Shown here piece by piece: positions 56,388 through 61,874 of a stretch of 61,874 nt of DNA. Made by a program: the position numbers and the translations under genes. Origin of the DNA: Lachnospiraceae bacterium (lineage in GTDB: Bacteria > Bacillota > Clostridia > Lachnospirales > Lachnospiraceae); assembly GCA_011959105.1 (NCBI GenBank), contig BLLU01000216.1, positions 1 through 61,874 on the forward strand, read 5' to 3'. How positions within the stretch are numbered: position 1 is the first letter of the stretch; every line of letters starts with the position of its first letter. The notes beneath the pieces are model-generated. The model was not told the DNA's origin. It searched no databases and was given only the letters and a program-made list of their open reading frames with translations.

Positions 56388-56416
56388 TTGAAAAACCTCT
56401 GGTTATCTAATATAAT
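56388..56416 (+). promoter_or_regulatory. tuf promoter
   Basis: TTGAAA (56388-56393), 17 bases, TATAAT (56411-56416). A small hairpin GCGCCA-GGG-TGGCGC (56437-56451) follows in the leader. It means tuf can be made apart from fusA. Confidence 0.75.
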
Positions 56417-56506
56417 CAGAGATAGCCAAGTTAAAAGCGCCAGGGTGGCGCAATCCCACTTTGGCGCAACCCAAAACCAGTATATATATTAAGGAGGACT
56501 ACAATA

Positions 56507-57694
56507 ATGGCTAAAGCTAAATTTGAAAGAAACAAGCCCCATTGTAACATTGGTACCATTGGTCACGTTGACCATGGCAAGACCACTCTGACCGCTGCCA
56601 TCACCAAGGTTCTGGCCGAGAGAGTATCCGGCAATGAGAAGGTAGATTTCGAGAACATCGACAAGGCTCCCGAAGAGAGAGAGCGTGGTATTACCATTTC
56701 CACCGCACACGTTGAGTATCAGACCGAGAAGAGACACTATGCACACGTTGACTGCCCGGGCCATGCCGACTATGTAAAGAACATGATCACAGGTGCTGCA
56801 CAGATGGACGGCGCTATCCTGGTGGTAGCTGCTACCGACGGCGTTATGGCTCAGACCAAGGAGCATATCCTGCTGTCCCGTCAGGTAGGCGTACCTTATA
56901 TCATTGTATTCATGAACAAGTGCGATATGGTTGACGATCCCGAACTGCTGGAGCTGGTTGAGATGGAGATCACCGAGCAGCTGGAGGAGTATGATTTCAC
57001 CGATTGCCCGATCATTAAGGGTTCCGCTCTGAAGGCTCTGGAAGATCCCAACGGCGAGTGGGGCGACAAGGTTATGGAGTTGATGGCTACCGTGGACGAG
57101 TATATCCCCGATCCCGAGCGTGACACCGACAAGCCTTTCCTGATGCCTGTAGAGGACGTGTTCACCATCACCGGCCGTGGTACTGTTGCAACCGGTAGAG
57201 TGGAGCGTGGTACTCTGCACCTGAACGACGAAGTTGAGATCGTTGGTATCAAGGAGGAGACCAAGAAGACCGTTGTTACCGGTATCGAGATGTTCCGTAA
57301 GATGCTGGATGAGGCGCAGGCCGGCGACAACATCGGCGCACTGCTGCGTGGCGTTCAGAGAACCGAGATCGAGAGAGGCCAGGTTCTGGCTAAGCCCGGC
57401 AGCGTTACCTGCCACAAGAAGTTTACTGCTCAGGTATACGTTCTGACCAAGGATGAGGGCGGCCGTCATACACCTTTCTTCAACAACTATCGTCCTCAGT
57501 TCTACTTTAGAACTACCGACGTAACCGGCGTATGCGAACTGCCTGGCGGCACCGAGATGTGCATGCCTGGTGACAACGTTGAGATGACCATCGAGTTGAT
57601 CCATCCCATCGCTATGGAGCAGGGTCTGACCTTCGCTATCCGTGAGGGTGGTCGTACAGTAGGTTCTGGAAGGGTTGCTACAATCATCGAGTAA
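56507..57694 (+). CDS. tuf: Elongation factor Tu
   Basis: A 395-residue EF-Tu. [30 protein letters not shown] and the domain 2/3 motifs including [16 protein letters not shown] (GRHTPF) are present. It delivers aminoacyl-tRNA to the ribosome. It has its own promoter and leader after fusA and a good terminator. The mobile element begins shortly downstream. Confidence 0.97.
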   Translation: MAKAKFERNKPHCNIGTIGHVDHGKTTLTAAITKVLAERVSGNEKVDFENIDKAPEERERGITISTAHVEYQTEKRHYAHVDCPGHADYVKNMITGAAQMDGAILVVAATDGVMAQTKEHILLSRQVGVPYIIVFMNKCDMVDDPELLELVEMEITEQLEEYDFTDCPIIKGSALKALEDPNGEWGDKVMELMATVDEYIPDPERDTDKPFLMPVEDVFTITGRGTVATGRVERGTLHLNDEVEIVGIKEETKKTVVTGIEMFRKMLDEAQAGDNIGALLRGVQRTEIERGQVLAKPGSVTCHKKFTAQVYVLTKDEGGRHTPFFNNYRPQFYFRTTDVTGVCELPGGTEMCMPGDNVEMTIELIHPIAMEQGLTFAIREGGRTVGSGRVATIIE

Positions 57695-57854
57695 TCTTTA
57701 GATTAGAGCCAAATAAGTAAAATAAGCACCGCAATCCTTTGAAAAATCAAGGGGTTGCGGTTTCTTAATGCCTAAAAATAATAGCGAACAAAAGGAAAAG
57801 CCACTTGCCGAAATTTCATTGAAAATGGCTTGTGGCTCTAAAATGGCTCTATTT
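57695..57854 (+). other. tuf 3' flank and likely left element boundary
   Basis: This holds the tuf terminator at the left. The remaining bases before the repressor gene are A+T-rich without a gene; the left attachment site of the integrated element should lie here, but no right-end copy is visible in the window to confirm it. Confidence 0.4.
57729..57766 (+). terminator. tuf terminator
   Basis: CCGCAATCCTTTG (57729-57741) pairs with CAAGGGGTTGCGG (57748-57760), followed by TTTCTT. Confidence 0.8.
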
Positions 57855-58477
57855 TTATTCGCTGTCACTCTGATTCTTCTTAAATTGCCGCTCCAAATGT
57901 TCATTTCGGAGTTTCATTCTTGTAGCACTGTCTATATTTTCATACACTTTCTTTGTCACTGGCAAGGTGGAGTAATCAGCAATTTTCTGTTTTTTCCATA
58001 TATCAAACATATCCTTTGGCGTAAAGTAGGATTCAAAACTTTCCCGGCTCTCATTCAATGAAGCAAGGAATTGACACATATCTGCATTATATAAATGTCC
58101 TTTTTCGTTCCCATAGAATTTAATGTTTGCATACCAACGGTTATCTTCGGTTTCTATGTCATTGAAAAATTTATCGTTGATTTCCAGTTCATAGCGCATT
58201 CTTTTAATTCGTTCAATTCCAAAAGAAAACTGATAATATCGCCCATAGACAATAAAGAAAATTCATTGTCTGAAATGCCAAAAAGCCAATCCAAAGAAAC
58301 GTGGTATTGTTTTGCTATGGCATAAAGCACCTCGTTGGACGGAGATACAGTTCCGTTTTCATAACTGGATAGGGTGGATTGCTTTATGCCTAGCTTTTTA
58401 CAAAATTCACTTTGGTTCAAACCTAGATTTTTACGGAGTTGTTTTATCCGTTCTGCTATCTGAATTGTATTATCCAT
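57855..58477 (-). pseudogene. XRE-type repressor, frameshifted
   Basis: Two overlapping reverse frames form one repressor. The first (58477-58154) starts MDNTIQIAERIKQLRKNLGL and is a standard XRE helix-turn-helix (residues about 8-62) that runs into FLLELNELKE and then out of frame. The second (58199-57855, starting MRYELEIND) carries on the C-terminal part, LYNADMCQFLASLNESRESF. A single-base change in the AAAAGAATG stretch near 58199-58203 would join them, matching common element repressors of about 200 residues. A genuine overlapping pair with restart at 58199 is the alternative. Promoter and AGAGGT ribosome site are intact. Confidence 0.7.
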
Positions 58478-58510
58478 GCCGTTACCTCTTTTCTTTTTTT
58501 GCTTTCTTAC

Positions 58511-58539
58511 AGTATAGCACTTTCAATAAATATTGACAA
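58511..58539 (-). promoter_or_regulatory. Repressor promoter of the mobile element
   Basis: On the reverse strand: TTGTCA (58534-58539), 17 bases, TATACT (58511-58516), 34 bases before the XRE start. Confidence 0.7.
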
Positions 58540-58594
58540 CAATAATAAATATGAAAAATACGGATAAAAATTATTGCTATAAATGATAGTAGGT

Positions 58595-58613
58595 GCATTA
58601 ATATCATTAATGC
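58595..58613. promoter_or_regulatory. Candidate repressor operator
   Basis: A perfect 8-bp inverted repeat, GCATTAAT-ATC-ATTAATGC, in the divergent region between the XRE gene and the excisionase gene. TATAAA with a TG extension at 58578-58583 lies beside it and may be the excisionase -10. Confidence 0.5.
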
Positions 58614-58649
58614 TAATAGATAGTGAAATAAATGATAAGGAGAGATTGC

Positions 58650-58850
58650 ATGAACGGACAGAACTACTTATTGACTGCCGGAGAAGTTGCGGGAACATTG
58701 GGTGTTTCCAAAGGACACGCTTACAAACTGATAAGAGAATTAAATGAAGAATTACAGAGCAAAGGCTATCTTGTTGTTGCCGGGAAAGTGCCAAAAGCAT
58801 TTTGGGAAACAAAGTTTTACGGTTACAATCAGTCGAACCAAACCGCATGA
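58650..58850 (+). CDS. Excisionase-like DNA-binding protein
   Basis: A 66-residue winged-helix protein: LLTAGEVAGTLGVSKGHAYKLIRELNEEL is an excisionase/MerR-like helix-turn-helix, then a basic wing. In integrative elements this gene usually lies right before the integrase, as here (14 bp), and steers excision. The start at 58650 follows AAGGAGAG. It is divergent from the repressor. Confidence 0.78.
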   Translation: MNGQNYLLTAGEVAGTLGVSKGHAYKLIRELNEELQSKGYLVVAGKVPKAFWETKFYGYNQSNQTA

Positions 58851-58864
58851 AAGGGGGATAAGGA

Positions 58865-59936
58865 ATGTCTGCTTCAAGAGATGAAAAGACCGGGAAATGG
58901 ACTGCTCAATGCTATTACGAAAACTGGAAAGGGGAGAAGAAGCACAAAAAGAAACGTGGTTTTGCCACGAAAAAGGAAGCGTTGGAGTGGGAAAGAGAAT
59001 TTCTGAAAAGTACATCTGCCAATATGGATATGATGTTAGGCGCATTTGTTGATGTGTATTTCCGGGATAAAGCAGGAGAACTAAAGGAACGCACGATAAA
59101 AAATAAACGTTACATGATAGAATCCCATGTATTACCGTTTTTTGAGAATAAGCAAATGATCGAAATAAGCCCCTCTGATATTATCCAGTGGCAGAACGCT
59201 ATCAGAGCAAAAGGGTATTCGCAGACTTATTTACGCATGGTGCAAAATCAGATTACCGCATTATTTACTCATGCAAGTAACATTTACAATCTCAATAATA
59301 ACCCATGTAAAAAGGTTAAGAAAATGGGAAAGTCTGACGCTGACAAGCTGAACTTTTGGACGAAAGACGAATACGATTGTTTCATCAACGGCATTGACCG
59401 GGAAAGCAAGTATTATGTAATATTTGAAATTCTCTTTTGGACGGGTTGCAGAGAGGGGGAAATGTTGGCACTGACAAAAGAAGATGTTGATTTTCAAAAC
59501 AATCAAATCAGTATCACTAAGACTTATTACAGAACGGAGCGTAGAGATATTATTACAACGCCGAAAACGGAACAGTCGGTTAGAGTGATTGACATTCCCC
59601 AATTTTTAACGAAAGAGATTGAAATGTATGTGAACCATTGTTATGGTCTGCCGGATAATGAAAGACTGTTCCTGATTGTAGCAGAAGCGGTACAGCACAA
59701 GCTGAAACGTGCGTGTGAGATCGGGTGTAAAGCAAATTAGGGTACATGATTTACGTCATAGCCATGTAGCATATCTTATCAATCAAGGTGTACAGCCGTT
59801 GATTATTAAAGAACGGTTAGGGCATAGGGATATTAAAATCACGCTGAATACTTACGGGCATTTATATCCTAATCAGCAAAAGAAAGTGGCAGATATGTTA
59901 AACGCCGCAAAAAATGAAAACACTCCTGTCGATTGA
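58865..59936 (+). pseudogene. Tyrosine integrase, frameshifted
   Basis: An integrase of about 357 residues split by a frameshift. The first frame (58865-59740) has the AP2-like arm domain (SRDEKTGKWTAQCYY), the SAM-like core-binding domain, and the start of the catalytic domain with R196 (WTGCREGEML). Near 59718-59723 the frame slips, ending in CKAN. The second frame (open 59709-59936) supplies SGVKQIRVHDLRHSH, LGHRD and NTYGHLYP, which hold the catalytic His-x-x-Arg, His and Tyr. A 1-base insertion or 2-base deletion would explain it. As read, the protein lacks its nucleophile. Programmed slippage is possible but no slippery heptamer is obvious. Confidence 0.82.
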
Positions 59937-60045
59937 CAAGGACATTTCACTACAAAGGCAGAGCCTGTTGTATTTATATCTCGCAAATATAGTATAACAA
60001 AGGCTCTGCTGAAACTCAATCGAATTATTTTAGTGGAGGACACAA

Positions 60046-61014
60046 ATGGAAGAAAAAAGAGAAAAAAATTATCGTTTAATCAACATGGAAGATGTAGAAG
60101 CAAGAGAAGTAAACTGGCTGTGGTATCCCTACATTCCTTTTGGAAAGCTGACTATTGTGCAAGGCGATCCGGGAGAGGGAAAGACCACTTTTATTTTGCA
60201 CCTTGCGGCACTTATCACAAAAGGCGAAGCACTTCCCTGTGAGGAAACAGCAGAGAGCAGAGAGCCGGTCAATGTAATTTATCAGAACGCAGAGGACAGT
60301 TTGGAAGATACCATAAAACCCCGATTGTTAGAAGCAGGAGCAGACTGTAACCGGGTGTTGGTAATTGATGAAAGTATTGATTGTTTGAGTATGACAGATG
60401 AAAGGCTAGTCCGGGCAATCAAGGAAACCGGGGCAAAAATGGTTGTGTTAGACCCGATACAAGCCTATTTGGGCGCAGATGTGGATATGCACCGGGCAAA
60501 CGAAATCAGACCAGTGCTGAAGCAGTTGGGAAATATTGCGGAAGAATACGGGTGTGCGATTGTCCTTATCGGTCACATGAATAAGGCAAGCGGAAGTAAA
60601 TCTACTTACCGGGGATTGGGTTCAATAGATTTTCAAGCTACTGCTCGGAGCGTGTTGGTAGTCGGCAGAATAAAGGACGATAAGACTTTGCGTGTGATAG
60701 CGCATGATAAGAGCAGTCTTGCGCCGGAGGGAACTTCAATAGCGTTTCGCATGGATAAGGACAACGGTTTTACTTGGGAGGGTGTTTATGATATTACGGT
60801 TGAGGAATTACTTTCCGGCGAAAGCAGAGGGCAGAAAACAAAGGACGCAAAATCATTTCTTGCGGAGATTTTGGCAGAGGGGCAGTTGTCCTGTAATGAG
60901 ATTACAGAAGCGGCAAGGGAGAGGGGTATTAAGAAGAAAACGCTGTGGAACGCCAAAAAGGAAATGAACATTGATAGCGTGAAAGTAGGCAATCAATGGT
61001 ACTGGACTTTGTAA
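60046..61014 (+). CDS. RepA-like AAA ATPase of the mobile element
   Basis: A 322-residue RecA-fold ATPase. Walker A is GDPGEGKTT at about residues 40-48, and Walker B-like MVVLDPIQAY is at about 137-146. GHMNKASGSKSTYRGLGSIDF is the usual later motif of the RepA/AAA_25 plasmid and element helicases. A C-terminal helix-turn-helix-like segment (about 275-322, CNEITEAARERGIKKKTLW) follows. It likely unwinds DNA at an element origin. The start follows TGGAGGAC. A terminator hairpin follows the stop. Confidence 0.8.
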   Translation: MEEKREKNYRLINMEDVEAREVNWLWYPYIPFGKLTIVQGDPGEGKTTFILHLAALITKGEALPCEETAESREPVNVIYQNAEDSLEDTIKPRLLEAGADCNRVLVIDESIDCLSMTDERLVRAIKETGAKMVVLDPIQAYLGADVDMHRANEIRPVLKQLGNIAEEYGCAIVLIGHMNKASGSKSTYRGLGSIDFQATARSVLVVGRIKDDKTLRVIAHDKSSLAPEGTSIAFRMDKDNGFTWEGVYDITVEELLSGESRGQKTKDAKSFLAEILAEGQLSCNEITEAARERGIKKKTLWNAKKEMNIDSVKVGNQWYWTL

Positions 61015-61026
61015 CAAAGGAAGATA

Positions 61027-61062
61027 GCAAGATTACCTTTTCTAAAGATAGGGTAATCTTGC
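61027..61062 (+). terminator. Hairpin after the RepA-like gene
   Basis: GCAAGATTACC (61027-61037) pairs with GGTAATCTTGC (61052-61062). No T-run follows immediately; terminator or regulatory structure. Confidence 0.55.
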
Positions 61063-61074
61063 CACCTTGATTAG

Positions 61075-61264
61075 AAGCGTGGCGGCAATAAGGCGGCGAA
61101 AAGCCGCACCGTCCGTAAGGACGGAAAGCCCCCGGCAGGGCGCAAAGGCACTTTTGATAAAGCGGAGCGTGTCGAAAGTGCTTTTGCGTTACTTTCGCAG
61201 AAAGTAACAAAGGCTATGCGCCGTTTCCGGCGCTCATTACCCGATAGGGAGAAAGGGAAATTGA
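61075..61264. other. Candidate transfer origin region
   Basis: A gene-free stretch before the relaxase, rich in inverted repeats: GCGGC-GAAA-GCCGC, CCGTCCG with a partner, a CACTTTT/GAAAGTG pair (about 61150-61180), and a perfect GTTACTTTC-GCA-GAAAGTAAC at 61188-61208. This is the usual place and look of an oriT for MobV-type elements, but no nick site can be fixed. Confidence 0.5.
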
Positions 61265-61874
61265 TTGAAGCGGACTATCAGCGTTATGACAGGGAAAGGC
61301 TCTGTCAACCACAATAGCAGAAAATTTCACGCAAAGAACACTGACCCGGAGCGGAGCTGTCTGAATGTGGAATACTGCAACGAAAATATCAAAGATGTTT
61401 ACCACGAATTATTTGATGAAGCACTTGACCGGTACAATGAGAAGCAGACTAGAAGTGACCGCCGGATTGATGATTATTATGAGAAAATCTGTTCCGGCAA
61501 GCAGGAGAAGCCATTCCATGAAATTATTTTACAGATAGGCAACAAGGACGATATGGGGGCAAAGACAGAGGACGGACAGCTTGCGGCAAAAATACTTGAT
61601 GAATATATGCAGGATTTTCAGCGGCGCAATCCCACATTGAGAGTGTTTTCGGCACATCTCCATATGGACGAAGCAACACCACATCTGCATATAGATTTCA
61701 TACCTTATACGATTGGAAGCAAAAGAGGGCTTGAAACAAGAGTATCATTGAAAAAGGCACTGGCAGAACTCGGCTTCAAAGGCGGCACAAGGAGCGAAAC
61801 GGAACGTAACCAGTGGGTAGCGGCAGAGAAAGAACAGCTTGCGGAGATTATGTTACAGCATGGCATTGAGTGGG
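61265..61874 (+). CDS. MobV/Pre relaxase, cut by the window end
   Basis: An open frame of 203 codons that runs off the window. The key site is HLHMDEATPHLHIDF, the His-rich metal motif of Pre/MobV relaxases that nick one strand at the transfer origin. The preceding FHEIILQIGNKDDMG is typical. The start is TTG at 61265 (chain MKRTISVMTGKGSVN), with AAAGGG upstream; a later ATG at 61286 is possible. It shows that the element could be mobilised by a helper conjugation system. There is no stop in the window. Confidence 0.85.
   Translation, partial: MKRTISVMTGKGSVNHNSRKFHAKNTDPERSCLNVEYCNENIKDVYHELFDEALDRYNEKQTRSDRRIDDYYEKICSGKQEKPFHEIILQIGNKDDMGAKTEDGQLAAKILDEYMQDFQRRNPTLRVFSAHLHMDEATPHLHIDFIPYTIGSKRGLETRVSLKKALAELGFKGGTRSETERNQWVAAEKEQLAEIMLQHGIEW

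Noticed and set aside
59709..59936. A separate small integrase-like gene
   Set aside because: It has only the C-terminal catalytic residues and overlaps the truncated integrase, so a frameshift in one gene is simpler.

Overview
The window looks like chromosomal DNA from a gut-type member of the Lachnospiraceae (Clostridia). The evidence is a moderately GC-rich gene set with Gram-positive ribosome binding sites, a clostridial-type rpoB-rpoC and str ribosomal cluster, a DUF4860/pseudopilin operon, a stand-alone MraY-family transferase and a plant-glycan hydrolase block. I saw no rRNA, tRNA or CRISPR array.

Layout. (1) About 0.36-7.6 kb is a visibly A+T-richer defence island. It holds a two-gene RADAR system (rdrA ATPase, rdrB adenosine deaminase) followed by one protein that joins SIR2, SLOG and TIR (DUF1863-like) domains. 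That protein reads as type I Thoeris (ThsA + ThsB) collapsed into a single chain. (2) 7.8-12.2 kb has a small unknown protein, a CgeB-type glycosyltransferase, a LytTR response regulator/GHKL kinase pair behind an unusual three-hairpin leader, and an ABC exporter reduced by a large internal deletion. (3) 12.4-22.5 kb is a glycan-use block: GH43, GH3 and GH2 hydrolases, then a sugar-sensor-like domain fused to a diguanylate cyclase. (4) 22.6-32.6 kb is mixed. It carries an MraY-family transferase, greA, a HAD-CPBP fusion, two multi-pass membrane proteins (one cut by an amber codon) sharing near-copied promoters, relics of neighbouring genes, an AHH-type nuclease, an orphan phage-type lysin and asnA. 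(5) 32.9-57.7 kb is the transcription/translation supercluster: rpmG-secE-nusG-rplK-rplA, [DUF6044-like membrane protein], rplJ-rplL-rpoB-rpoC, [reverse-strand sigma factor/transglutaminase/pseudopilin operon and rmlD], rpsL-rpsG-fusA-tuf. The bracketed genes interrupt a normally conserved order. (6) From about 57.8 kb to the end is an integrative mobilizable element: XRE repressor, excisionase-like protein, tyrosine integrase, RepA-like ATPase and a MobV/Pre relaxase cut by the window edge. The repressor and integrase frames both appear broken.

The two most interesting signals are the SIR2-SLOG-TIR fusion beside RADAR, and a family of about 104-bp structured tandem repeats that end at the start of a gene. 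These occur as four copies before the GH2 gene and a second set before rplL. Their two predicted hairpins are kept by compensatory changes, and each GH2-side copy contains a ribosome-binding-like site and a 14-codon mini-ORF. Two smaller arrays of similar design, before secE and before the type II secretion F gene, may be relatives. All functional statements come from reading the sequence; no database search was run.
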